This document shows, one piece after another, positions 25,279 through 36,420 of a stretch of 64,000 nucleotides of DNA (positions within the stretch are counted from its first letter, which is position 1; each line of letters opens with the position of its first letter). This DNA is from Parus major. Lineage: Eukaryota > Chordata > Aves > Passeriformes > Paridae. The notes under the pieces were generated by a model, which was not told where the DNA came from, ran no database searches, and saw nothing but the letters and a program-made list of their open reading frames with translations. The translations under genes and the position numbers were made by a program. The stretch lies in assembly GCF_001522545.3 (NCBI RefSeq), contig NC_031774.1, positions 48,725,410 to 48,789,409 of the forward strand. The letters are read 5' to 3'.

Positions 25279-26219
25279 TCTGGGGCTCACAAGACTGTCC
25301 TGACTGGGTCTCCCCTCAGTAGTTTGGTCTGTGACAAAAAAATGCCCACCTTTGTCTCACATGACCACCTGCAGACCAGCAAATGGCTTCAAGTACAGGG
25401 GTCACAGAGCAAGATGGAGATTGTGGCAATGGCAGAGATGAGTCTTGTTATGTTGTGTCCTTTCTAGCAAAGTCTTGGGAAGCTGAGGAGAAGGTGAACA
25501 GTTTGAGAAGAAAGGCAGTAAAAGGCAGAAACCTCACCAATAAGGAATAAATAGGATTTCACAGATCAGAAAGAAAAGGATAAAGGAAGTTCATGGGCAG
25601 CAGAGCCCTTCATTTCTACATGTTGCTAGGTCCCTTTCTTCTCTGAGTAACTGCCTGTCGCTGTAGAATGGCAAGGTAGGGCTACTTCAAAAATGAGAAA
25701 TACCTCTAAATCTCTTTGAGCCTGATGATCATGTAATATAAATTACAGTAGCCAGAAATAAAATGTCACGAAACATCATGAGTTCTAGTTGGCTCCTAAT
25801 CACATCATAAAACCACAACTTGAGTTGGCATCACTCAGCAAAACCAACCTTCTTCATGAGGTGGAGTGGTAGCAGCAAGCAGTGTGTGTAGATCTGTGAA
25901 GGGCAAAACAGGACATGGTGGCAGAGCCTGTGGAGATGCTTTTTAGTTCCTGACTAGAGTACCCTTGGCCACTAGCAGTTCCCTGATTCCCATGCACTTT
26001 AGAATTCACCCACAAATTTGGAAAGAGGAGAAAAGAGGAATGGAAAAGTAATCTAATACAGTCTGATATTCTTTTCAATGTTACATTATCCTGCCAACCA
26101 ATGCCATCAATCACAGTTTTTAAGAAGCTTGATGACATTCTAAATGGTCTATGAATATTACTTTGAAATTGAGACTAATTCCTTGGATGAATTTTAACTT
26201 TGCTTTCCACCTCCCCCAC
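25279..26219. other. Unique non-coding sequence
   Basis: No gene recognised. An antisense 94-codon frame (25854-26138) shows no domain. No repeat of note. Confidence 0.55.
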
Positions 26220-26271
26220 TTTTTTTTTTTTTTTAGAGAACGATCCCTCTTTCTCTCTCTCTCTCTCTCTT
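26220..26271 (+). repeat. Poly-T plus (CT)n simple repeat
   Basis: A run of 15 T (26220-26234), a 13-bp spacer, then TCTTTCTCTCTCTCTCTC... at 26248-26271. The result is a polypyrimidine block of about 50 bp. Confidence 0.9.
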
Positions 26272-28055
26272 CCCCCTGCTGTTACTCAGGATTTCCATGG
26301 CCACTGACATCTCAGACTGCTGCAATTAAATTAGTATTAAATAAGAAAGTTTCTGAATGGTATTTTAAACCTTTATTGGAAAGTATTTTAGGCTGAATGA
26401 AAGATATAAGTGACCACAAAGCTACCTGGCAATATTTTTTACCACTCTTCAGTAATTTTGAACCATCAATTAATAATAATGCTTCTGAAAGCAAGATTTT
26501 AATTGAACTATGTAAAAGGTGCATGACTTATGCCTGGTATATGACACTATTCCAAATTAAATCCAAACCCAAAGAGCCCAAATCATGGATGAAGGGCTTT
26601 TCTGTCAGCTTCTGTAAGCCCTGTGCCTTCCCATAAACCAAATATAAATGCTGAGGTGGTTTGGGCAAACACATCTCTCTATACATATTTGGGAGATAGA
26701 CACATGGGTTTATAAGGTATGATTTTAAGAAGGGTGGGCTCTTTCAATAATCAGTCTTTGATTTTGAATGCCTTGAAGCTAACTCACTGGCTGAATAGAT
26801 TTTTCATATGAGCAAGGTATGACAGGACAGAGTTTGCAAATTTTGTGTGCACAATCTGCAAATTGTTTGAACCACAAAGCATTTTACTGAGCAGGCAGTC
26901 TAATGGCTGGGTTGCTTTCTAAGGGCAGATATGCAGGTGGAATTTTCCTCTTTTTTTTGACACTGAGCAAATATAGAACTATGTTACTTACTTTATTGCA
27001 AGCTACAGCCAGAGAGAATGTTATAGTATTATTTGCAGTCTGCCTGGGTGAGTGATAAGCTAACCCATATCATAATTTTAAGCCTCACCTTTCTGCAGGG
27101 TTGCATTGTGATCCATCTGCTCCTGAGGCAGCACCATTTTCCAGATGTGAACTCTGTAGGTACACATTCTTGCAGCAGTCCCACTTTGTCCCACATCACT
27201 CTTCTTTGCATGTGGAGTCATTAGTTTTGATGGAGGGCACCATTTTTTCCCACAGATGCTCATGGACAGTCCATGCACTTGCATGTGTTTCTTTCAGGCA
27301 AATATTTGAAATATGATGCCCTTCCCAGTCACTTTTAGTAAACTTTTAAAGATGCCTATCTTTGTTAAATCTAAGTGTGTTTTATCTGAGTGTCAGATAC
27401 CAACTGATGGGTAAGCCTTTTTTTAACATAATTTTGGGTTGACTTTTGTAACCTGTGCTTAGACATCTTAAGGTGACAAATTTTAATTTGTAAATACTTA
27501 TTTGGGAGCAACAAAGAGTATATTATTTCAAGGCCTTAAACCTGTAGTAATTATTTACACTACCTGAAAGACTGAGTGAAGTTTTTCTGGAGGTCAGTGT
27601 ATATAATTAGAGAATACATGAACCCTCTGGCCTTCACTATCCCTTAAGAGGGTGCAAACTGGCATAGATCCACTGAAAGCCTTAAATTGTTATTATATAG
27701 CTAATAACTGAGCCATGAAGTCCCAAGTGAAATTAAAACCTAGCTTTATTTTAGACTGTAAGTGCAACATGGAAATTGCTCTCTGAAGAATGTCCCTGCT
27801 GAAATATATGAGGAAAAAAAGGGAGATGTACAGGCAGACATAGAAGATAAAAGAGCCTTTCTCAGGGGATGCCTAAATTTTCTGAGGCTTGGCACAGTCT
27901 TGTTTGCTGCACAATGATGTTTCTTCAGTAATTTTGCCACTCTGCACCAGTGCAAGACTTGATCTCATGAATCTGTTTCTAGTCCCTCTCTATATTAGTG
28001 CTGGGAAAGTTCTCAATTGAACTTCTCAATTAAGTTGGTGGGAGTTGAGGGAAGG
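26272..28055. other. Unique non-coding sequence
   Basis: Four overlapping frames of 60-71 codons on both strands cover 27029-27316, so stop codons are locally scarce, but no frame resembles a protein. A T run of 8 lies near 26952. No repeat family was seen. Confidence 0.5.
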
Positions 28056-28280
28056 GAACACCTGGAAAGGACCCTGGGATCACAGGATAATCCAGGCTGG
28101 CATTGGCCTCAACAGGTCTCTAGTTCAGCCTGCTGCCCAGAGTAGGGCCATCTGTGAGGAAAAGTTGTTCAGTGCTTTGTCCATTTTTGTTTTGAAAACC
28201 TCCAAGGTAGGCAAGTGTCCAACCTGTCCAGACAGCCTCTTCCACTGCCTGGCTGTCCTCGTAGACAAGTTAATTCAAAT
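28056..28280 (-). mobile_element. CR1 LINE fragment (3' part)
   Basis: The given strand shows, in order, GGATCACAGGATAATCCAGG, GGTCTCTAGTTCAGCCTGCT, TTGTTCAGTGCTTTGTCC, GAAAACCTCCAAGG and CTCTTCCACTGCCTGGCTGTCCTCGTAGA. These are the reverse complement of the well-known CR1 3' region (coding end of ORF2 followed by the short 3' UTR), so the element points leftward with its 3' end near 28056. About 225 bp is recognisable. It is a 5'-truncated, moderately diverged copy with no intact frame. Confidence 0.85.
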
Positions 28281-30074
28281 ATTCATCTGGACCTGGTGTT
28301 TGCATATAAGTTTCATTTGGTAACAAAGATGAAAAATTAAAGAGTGAGAAACACTGAAAGCAGTTTCCTTGTGTTTCAGAATTTGAGTCTTTTTAAGGCT
28401 AAATTCATGAATGGATAGAGCACGTGACCTGAGACATACATAATTGCAGTGGGGAGATTGTGCAGGTTCATGTGCATGTGCCTGGAGAAAGTGGGGAGAG
28501 GGGTAATACTTAACCCTTACTGCACCCAGCAGGGTAAGAAGTGCCAGAACTGTGCAGGACTAAACTAGCTGGGCTCACTGGATGAGTTTCAGAGGTAGCA
28601 ACCTACCAGCCCACCCGAGAGGCAGAACTTAGTACCTCAGATGCATCCTGAACATAGTGTGACCATGCAGCTTTCAAACCCTGAGAAAGCATCTCTGAAT
28701 TTAGGATTGTACCTGCCCAAACTGTCAGTGGGTTCTGCTTCACTGGGAAAAATACTCCTTCCTTATACAGAGTACCTGAATTTCAAAATTCAGTAATGCA
28801 AGCATCCCTAAGAGATGAGCATGAAAAATGCCTACCAAAGGTGGCTTAAGGAATATTTAAATCACAAAAGTAACACCCAGAGTACTCAAGATCCCAAAGC
28901 TCTCTGCTGAATCATGCAAATAAAAGTTTGAGGCCTGGCTCCCCCACCCCACAGAATAACCTCTCTGAACTGGCTTCATTGGCTGAAGTATAGCCTTTCT
29001 GGGTTTTGTGGTTAGCACTTGAATCTCATTATGAGAGTAGCCTTGCATTTCCTAAGGTTTTTTTTATTAAATTTATAATACACCAAATTTAACTGAAACA
29101 TTTTGTTCCAGACTGAAGAAACCTTTTGTTTCAACCATAAATACTGTTATGCAAACCACGTGGAATCCTGAAAATGAGAATTTCGGAATGCTCCAAAACA
29201 GCAGAGCATGTACATGTGAGCTGTGATGAATTTTTGTATAACAGCCAAAGAACTGAAAAATCAGTTAGTTTCACAGACTTTAGCCTCTGTCTCCTTGAAA
29301 TATAAATTAACTGCAGATCAAAGGACAATATTGAAAAGTATTAGTCCCAAAATAAGCTTTCAAGAATATATGGCTGTGCCAAAAACATTAGCTATAGTGG
29401 GCATTACTCAGCCCACACTGTAAATGAAATATATGCAGGTACACCAGATAGTAGTAAAATATGGAAACATGATGGCTAGATTAGTATTAATGAGAGGTCT
29501 AACCTTTTAATTCTTTATTTCTGTAGTTAACCACTCTGTGCATTAATGACAATGGAATATTTTATGATCAGCTTCTACTACCTATGTTCACTTAATGCAC
29601 TCATCATTCTTTCATCTAAAGGTAATTGTTTTCATACACATGTGGTTTGCTGGCTGTTGAAATAACAAGCACCACTGATTTCCCTCTCCCCAGTTTTATT
29701 CCCCTTTGTGAGGTTAGAAATAGGAAACTCAGTTGCTGTTTCAGGGCAAATCTAAAGCATTACATTTTCTGACAGCGTGTGTCATATGGCTCCTATAGCG
29801 GGGCCATAGAGCTGATACAGCCCAGTGAGGGCTTTGAGTGGAACAGGAGTCACTGTCTGGTTGGTCTAGAGTGGATTTTTAGGGCTCACGGTTTGAATGG
29901 CAGCCATCAGTTTTTGACTTCACTGGAGGGTATTCAGAATCTCTTTGCCCATTCTGATCCCAACACCACCTGAATGGGGGGCTTGCACTAGTCCCTTTTA
30001 GCTGGTCCCCAGCCCCCTGATCCATGTCTCTGTCCTGCTTTGTGCAACACATCAGGAGATGCAGGTCTGTTATG
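28281..30074. other. Unique non-coding sequence
   Basis: No gene recognised. 29770-30060 is more GC-rich than its surroundings and carries a 64-codon frame (29779-29973) without a recognisable family. It may be part of an unidentified old repeat upstream of the CR1 piece at 30258. Confidence 0.5.
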
Positions 30075-30123
30075 AAAGACAGAAAGTGTTTAAAATTATT
30101 AAAGACAGAAATTATTTAAAATG
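30075..30123 (+). repeat. Imperfect tandem duplication, 26-bp period
   Basis: AAAGACAGAAAGTGTTTAAAA (from 30075) recurs as AAAGACAGAAATTATTTAAAA (from 30101). Two copies only; probably slippage. Confidence 0.75.
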
Positions 30124-30257
30124 CTATTTACTAGAGCTAATGTTATGAAAATAGCACAGAAAACCATGCAGCCTTTGAGATTCTGGTAGCCCTGAGTGGT
30201 GCAAGGCTGAACAGCACTCTGTTCCTTGTGCAGATCCAGATAAGTTATGGATGACCC

Positions 30258-30390
30258 ATGCCTGGAAGTTGCATGGTTGGATGGAGCTCTGAGCAAACTA
30301 GTCTAGTGGAAGGTGTCCCTGTCTGTGGCAGGAGGGGTTGGAATGAGATGATCTTTAAGATCCCTTCCAATCAAAATAATTCTATGATTG
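30258..30390 (+). mobile_element. CR1 LINE 3' end
   Basis: The blocks GGTTGGATGGAGCTCTGAGC, CTAGTGGAAGGTGTCCCTG, GGCAGGAGGGGTTGGAATGAG, ATGATCTTTAAGATCCCTTCC and AATTCTATGATTG follow one another exactly as in avian CR1 3' termini, ending in the ATTCTATGATT terminal repeat. About 130 bp survives, so the copy is severely 5'-truncated, as is usual. Similarity to the remembered consensus is high, so it is probably younger than the copies at 1715 or 13228. Confidence 0.92.
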
Positions 30391-30469
30391 CAAGGTTTCT
30401 CAGGTTTTGATCTTTCAAGTTACTATAGGATTTTCTTAGAAGGAAATTGCTTGTCGGTTTTGCAGTAAA

Positions 30470-30785
30470 AAAGAACGGAGTTTCCCACGAGAACTTCTTG
30501 CTGCGGTGTAAGGCAAAGGCAAGGCCAGGCAGGTGGTGAGGGGGCAGTGCCAAGGGGGCTGCCCAAGGGTTCCTGTGGCACAGCGCTCTGGCAGAGGCTG
30601 GCACACAGCAAAGATCCTCAGCCAGGCGTGAGGAGCACGCTGCCTGTGCCTGGGCACACTCAGGCCAGCTGTGCTGAGGGTCACTGCCTCCTCCGTGTAC
30701 AGTGTGCCTCCTATCACAATCACTGTTCCTTCTTGCTTGCATCCCTCGGGCTGGGTGAAGCTGCAATGCTCAAATGCTATTGCCT
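30470..30785. other. GC-rich islet of unknown origin
   Basis: The core 30531-30710 is by eye above 60% G+C, against about 38% for the window. It has reduced stop-codon density: a 131-codon antisense frame (30371-30766) plus other frames on both strands (80 and 95 codons). None resembles a known protein, and the longest runs on into AT-rich sequence, so these frames probably reflect base composition. The islet begins about 80 bp after the CR1 3' end. It may be an inserted element, a retroposed fragment, or a small CpG-poor GC-rich regulatory patch. Confidence 0.45.
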
Positions 30786-30795
30786 GTAGAAGGCA

Positions 30796-30851
30796 ATTTT
30801 CTTCTTTCTTTCTTTTTTCTTTTTAATTTTTATTTTTTCTTTTCCTTTTAA
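30796..30851 (+). repeat. Polypyrimidine tract
   Basis: About 56 bp of T with scattered C (TTTTCTTCTTTCTTTCTTTTTTC...), immediately following the GC-rich islet. Viewed from the opposite strand it is an A-rich tail with G interruptions, which would fit the 3' end of a leftward-facing... or the remains of a retroposed sequence; this is only a possibility. Confidence 0.75.
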
Positions 30852-33005
30852 TCCACTGAGACCAGCCCTTCCACACACATGCTCTTTCTTTAAACCCTAA
30901 TATCTGCCCTCTCCCCCACTGACTGCATTTCAAGGCAGCACTAAAAGAGGCAGTGCCTTTTTCACAGGTGTTGGGTGGCTTTTGCTCTCCTCTACAACTA
31001 GAAAAAGCTGCAAAGCTAATGCAAGGCCCGCAAGGACTCTTACAGCAGCAACATAGAGCTGCTCAGTAAACTGCAGATTAAGAGCCTAAATGCTGCCAGG
31101 CATTTGCCAAGGCCTTTTATTCTTCATGAAAACAGGTTAAAACAAACTGAGCAGTAAGGAATAGTGGACTTTATGGTTGTTGAGTATCACTGCCTGGTAA
31201 TACAGATGTTAACTGCTTCACTGTTTTCTTTTTCTAACCATTTTGTGATACCCTAGAAGTGCCTCATAATAGCACTTCTAGCAGTTTGTCCTACTTTTGA
31301 GGTTAACGACCAGTGAGATGATAGGAAGTGATAAAAGTACAAGTATGTAAGAACAGCAGCACTGAATATCCTTCCTTTACCAGACTATGTGCAGCCCTCT
31401 TCATACATTTCCCACAAACCTCTTGAGAAGAGTTTGCTATGCAAACCTGCAAGATGTTCACACGGTAATGAATAAGTCAGTTAAACTTCAGGGTGTGTTA
31501 TTTTTGCAGTTACTTACAAAGAATTTTTTTTTTTTTAAATAGCACAGCACACATAAGAATCACATAAAAATCGTAAAAAAATGTGAAGCATAGAAAAAAA
31601 AAGAGATAAATTACAGAAAAGATTTCTCTTCACAGAAGAACTATTTTTGGGTATCACCATCCAAGTTTTGCATCACAGACCAAAAAAATGGAACAATTTA
31701 ATATTTTACCATCAGATCTTGGACTTCAAAATAAGCTGGTAACATTTCCCTAAAGCAAGTAAAAAAGACTGTTCATGAATGTTTTTTAGGACTACATAAT
31801 TAACAGTGCACGAATACTTGACAGATACATTTGTAATAGAAGTTTGGTGAAAGATCTAATGTAGGTAAAAAAAAAAAAGACAGAAAAAAAAAAGAAGAAA
31901 TAAAAGAAATACTGTATTTCAACTCCTATCAACAAAAATACATATAAATGTAAAAATAGTATTTATATACACAGCATATTTATTGAAATTTAGAGGGCAA
32001 GTTCCAAAGTTAAGGAAGCAGAAATATCCAGGTGTAAGGTTAAACACATACAGAGTGTACAAAATTTACAATGATTTTAATAAAAGCAACAAATTGTCAG
32101 GCATTCATCATGGACTTCATGAACTCATTGCACTGTTTTTTTTTCCTTATTTATGCTCACGGTGAGGTCCAGGGTAGTACTGTTTATTAATGAAGAATTT
32201 GTTCTGACTTCCAAAAAGCAGAGGTATATAAAGGAATCTATTAAGCATGACTGCACTGCATCCAAGCTCTGAGTTCAAAACTAGAGAGGAATGGGTCAGG
32301 AGGGGTTATTTGGGTAGTGCTGGGCAGTTCTAAGGCACTACTGTCGTTAAAGCACAATACACACAGTCTTTCAAGGAATTAACAAGAAGAAGCTTATTAG
32401 CTTCTTCAAATTAATTAAATTATGCAGGTCTGCCTGCCTGGTATCTTCAGAAGTATCTATACATTTTTTATTAAAAATGCACATTGCTGTGTGTTGCAAC
32501 AATTTACAACCCAGAGAGTGAAATATGGAAAACTCCTGGAAAGTCTCCACCAGCTCCTGCAATCAGAGCATTTCCAGGATTGTCAAAGAAACAAATGAAA
32601 ACTGTCCTGATTTCCATCAGCCTAAAGAAGCCAATGTCAGTCTCACAGTTGGGTGCTTCTCTGGCTATTACACTTCCACCCTGTCATCAGGATGAGATTG
32701 TTAAAATGTGAAGTTCTCTCTATGTCTGTATTAGCAGTTTCACTTGGGCTAGAATTTGCTTTTATAGAAGCTTCACTACCTATTATGACAACTAAAAATA
32801 TTTTAATGAAACCTCTTAAAGGCAGATTAAAAAGCATAAGTTTTTTTCAGGCCACTCGTGGAAATTAACTCCTTAGCCTGCTGATTTGCTATCACAGTTT
32901 CTCCCATGGTTAATAAAGGGCTAACAAGTCCTTTCACTCAGAGAATAATTGTATGTGCTATTGCTGGTTATGCCTTTATCTTTAAAATGTTTCCACATTT
33001 ATTTT
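30852..33005. other. Unique AT-rich non-coding sequence
   Basis: 31500-31960 is extremely A-rich, with T12 near 31527 and the A-rich tract at 31867-31909 (A12, G, A10 and similar). No gene was recognised. Sense/antisense frames at 32484-32868 overlap and are chance-like. Confidence 0.55.
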
Positions 33006-33068
33006 AAAGAGAAAGGAGGAGAGAGTTAAAAAAGAAAGAGAGAAAGAAAAAAAGAAAAGAAAAAAAGT
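33006..33068 (+). repeat. Polypurine tract (GA-rich)
   Basis: AGAGAAAGGAGGAGAGAGTT followed by AAAAAAGAAAGAGAGAAAGAAAAAAAG...: about 60 bp almost wholly of A and G. Such tracts can form triplex structures. No function is implied. Confidence 0.85.
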
Positions 33069-34845
33069 CAGACTTTTTGCAATCTCTTCTCCTCAATGTG
33101 TTTGCCAAAGTTTCCAAGTGATGCATTTCATGGTGACATGTCACATGTTGTGTCAGTCATACTGTATTACACTAGCAGACGTGACTGACAAAGCCCAAAG
33201 TGACAGCACAATACAACACATCATCGAGGAAATTAGAAAAAAAAATATGTTTCCCCAAAGTATAGTGAAAAGAATGCTTTTAAATATTCCTCCTAATTGT
33301 TCTTTCTTTGCCTGCTAAATTCTGTGAGGACTGGTGAGCCTTTTGTGAATCAGGCACAGGAAACACTATAGTTTTATTTAAGACTGAGTGTCTGAGAAGT
33401 GGATAAAACTAGGAGTATGTTAGTCAGTAGATTGGAACTTTATGAAACTGTTCTTTCACAGTTGAGTTTGTGGCTGGCCTGACACACATGGGTGAGTTTT
33501 ATATTTTCCTACAATTTTGTCATATTTCATCTTTTTCTCTTGCCATTTCATGAAAGATGGGTTGTCCTAAGATACTGTGGACAGATGTGCTCTCCCACTG
33601 TCCTAGTTTTAAGCTGCCCAAACATAACATATTGTAGTATGGCCTCTGTTTTGTCCCACACTGTGAAATAGCTGTTCAGCTTTTGCACAGCTGTGAGCAC
33701 AGGGAAACTGAGACTGTACTTTTGGTCTGTTATCTCAGTTAAATTCATTTCTGTGACCAAACTTCGCTCCTTTTGTCTTATTTAAAAGACATGCTTACTT
33801 TCAACCTAAAACAGGCCTGTAACAGAGACCTGAGTTAAGTATTTCTTGTAGAAGACTGTTGATTTTTTCTAAGCCAGACCACACTGTAGAAATTGTATTT
33901 GTGGCCAATATAATATTTTGTTATTCTGCCACCTCTGAGACAGGGGCTGGGTAACATTCACCAGTCCCTGTACTATTTTGGCACTGCTCCAGATACATAC
34001 CCTTGCCTGGGACTCTACCTGACTGTTGTAGCATATGTAGACAAGGAGGAAAGCAAGTCAGGGTAATGTTAATCAAAAGATGACATCTCTCTCAAGAAAA
34101 GTCCAAGCTGGAAATGATGTCGCTAAACGGGAACAAAAGAAGGATGGACACTTTTCCACTTGATTGAAGTCTGATTATTGTTGACAGAGATTAAATCTTA
34201 ATTTAACAAGGTTAATTTAAATTGACAAATGTGACCTTTAAACTGAAATAACAGGGGTCTTTGGCTGAACACAATCAGTTAAAGTAACACCATTTAAGTT
34301 GGGACTTATAGTCTAATATATTCCTATTATGTAATAAATTATATAAAGTGAATTGCTGTAACTACTCTAGGACACAGCTAGACCACACTAAATTCAAGTG
34401 AATGAGATATTTGCTCAAGATGTAGTTGTCTCTAAGTCTATACCCATATCTATAAGCCAACATCATGTACATGGCTTGGCTGAGCTGACACATTAACATG
34501 TAAAGCTATGATTACTTAGCCATATGTCTGAGGTTTCAAAACAAGTATTTTCCTGTATGAAGACTCAATTTATACAGTATTTAAGCCAGGTAAATTGCCC
34601 CAATAGGGTTTAGTGGAGAGCAATGCAGTAGATCATATCAATGAGAATTTCAGATGGTCACATTTGAACAAGTTAGGTCTGTCAGCTCTTGAACTCTTAC
34701 AAGATATCGTGTGGTTCAAAGCATAACCTGCAATCAAACTTGGTCCATAATGTATGTATAAAAAATACTTCAGTATTATATTTGTTTGAACACCTTGTTG
34801 CTTTATGTTTCTCCTTACTGCTTTCTATTGTACTAGACTCTTAGT
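33069..34845. other. Unique non-coding sequence
   Basis: No gene, RNA gene or interspersed repeat was recognised. Frames of 66-70 codons at 33118-33318 and 33548-33760 show no domain. Confidence 0.55.
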
Positions 34846-35005
34846 GTATTTTATTTTATTTTATTTTATTTTATTTTATTTTATTTTATTTTATTTTATT
34901 TTATTTTATTTTATTTTATTTTATTTTATTTTATTTTATTTTATNTTATTTTATTTTATTTTATTTTATTTTATTTTATTTTTATTTTTATTTTTATTTT
35001 TCTAT
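34846..35005 (+). repeat. (TTTTA)n pentanucleotide array with one N
   Basis: From about 34846 to 34980 the sequence is a nearly perfect TTTTA array of roughly 27 units, followed by a short TTTTTA (six-base) stretch to about 35005. The one undetermined base of the window is at 34945 inside the array, so the read evidence was ambiguous there and the true copy number may differ. Because the unit is 5 bp, one frame encodes an artificial Phe-Tyr-Phe-Ile-Leu repeat. Confidence 0.97.
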
Positions 35006-35930
35006 TTATTTGATTTTGGAGTACTTTAGCTACTGGGATGTTATGGGGCAGACAAAGCAGAGCGGATTTAGGAGGCTGTAGAAAAAGCTCATCCATTTTC
35101 CAAATCAGCCAGGAATAAAAATGCATGAAAGTTCCTTCTGTTCTTGCATCATCTTTTGCTGATTTACTGAGCTGGGGCAATGGACCTAACATTTATACAA
35201 AGGTATTATGATCCCTTTAGACACATCTAAACTTTTTGATACACATTGCAAGTAATGGTTGGGATACTGAAGGATTAAGATGTAACATTCCTGAAACTGA
35301 TGTGGGCAGATGCCCAGTCTTAATTCTACACACCCTTCTTAATCTCTGTGAATATGTGTAAAGCTCATTCTTCCAATTCTTGCTGAAAGTCACTCTTGCT
35401 GAGGTTTCACTGGGAGGAAATATCACTGGCGACTTTGCTTGCAAACATCTGGCCCAAAGTTTTGTGTTAGAGGTGTATTTTATTATGAGAATATGTTGTC
35501 CTCTGGTTTATAACAGGAACTAATAAGTGTCAGATATAGCACATGCTTCCTAAGCAAGACAGGTTATTTTTTGGAATACACAGCCTCTCCCTTCCATCAG
35601 CATCTTAAACACAGAGAGTTTGCAGCCTTTCATTTATTGTGCTGGACGAAGCCCACACAGGCTAAAGTACCAGTGAAGTTGTTAAGAGGTGCATGAATTC
35701 AGGGGGGAAAAGGGGAGAGAAGAAAAGAAAAGCTGCTTCAGAAGACCTTTTCTTTCAAGTAGTCCCTGTTCCTTGTCAAAAGCTTTTGGATGTATGGCCT
35801 GTTCCAAAATCTTTTAGTGGATTTTGCATACAAATTCTGCGAGAGCAGAGAGAGAGGGGAGGAGGGTCAACACAGCAGGGCCGAAGATGTTAGGATGAAT
35901 CTAAAGTTCCATTGAAACATTTCGCCTGTC
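35006..35930. other. Unique non-coding sequence
   Basis: No gene recognised. A purine-rich stretch at 35700-35735 and a GA-rich stretch near 35845-35870 are present. Confidence 0.55.
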
Positions 35931-36029
35931 TAAAATAGGACTTTTATTTTTTCAAACTACAGAGGAATAGATGGATATTAAAAAAATACCTACTGCTTCC
36001 TTTTTCTTGTCGCTCTCTGCAAAGAACCT

Positions 36030-36420
36030 GCATGGCCGTAGGTTGACATGTGACAGATAATTAGTGTTGGGCAGACTTAGAATGTTTGCAATGTGAGTCT
36101 AAAAACTTTGCGTGTTTACGCAAACTTCTTTGGTCTAGAAACAATCTTGACAGACAAGCTTTTATTCTTAGGAGGTTCTTGCCACCACCCGATTGTCAAA
36201 GAGTCTTAAATGTTGCAAGAATAAAGTGCTGTGATGTTTCTGTAATTAGGCTTTTCAGTTTTGTTTGGATTGGGGTCGTGAACATCAGCGTAGCTCTAAT
36301 GACGTCAGCTCAGGATCTGCCTCATAAAATTCAAAGGGAAGTTAAAATAAGTCAGCATCAATGTGGTTCAGTCCTTTTTTGTCTTCAAGGAGTGATCACT
36401 CTAATTTGGGTTTGAGATTT
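36030..36420. promoter_or_regulatory. Candidate enhancer: CRE, TAATTA cores, CpG hairpin
   Basis: A perfect cAMP-response element TGACGTCA lies at 36300-36307, inside TAATGACGTCAGCTC. Homeodomain-type TAATTAG cores occur at about 36059 and 36243, and a perfect inverted repeat TTTGCG-TGTTTA-CGCAAA at 36107-36124. AAGTCAGCATC (AP-1/MARE-like) follows near 36350. Retained CpGs (GCG, ACG, GTCG, GCG, ACGT) are notable here. A 109-codon frame (36086-36415) spans the block but looks like no known protein. CREB/ATF proteins bind CREs; whether this one is used is unknown. Confidence 0.3.

Noticed and set aside
34805..35029. Open frame coding a Phe/Tyr/Ile/Leu repeat
   Set aside because: Direct product of the (TTTTA)n array, which stays open in this frame; it also crosses the undetermined base.
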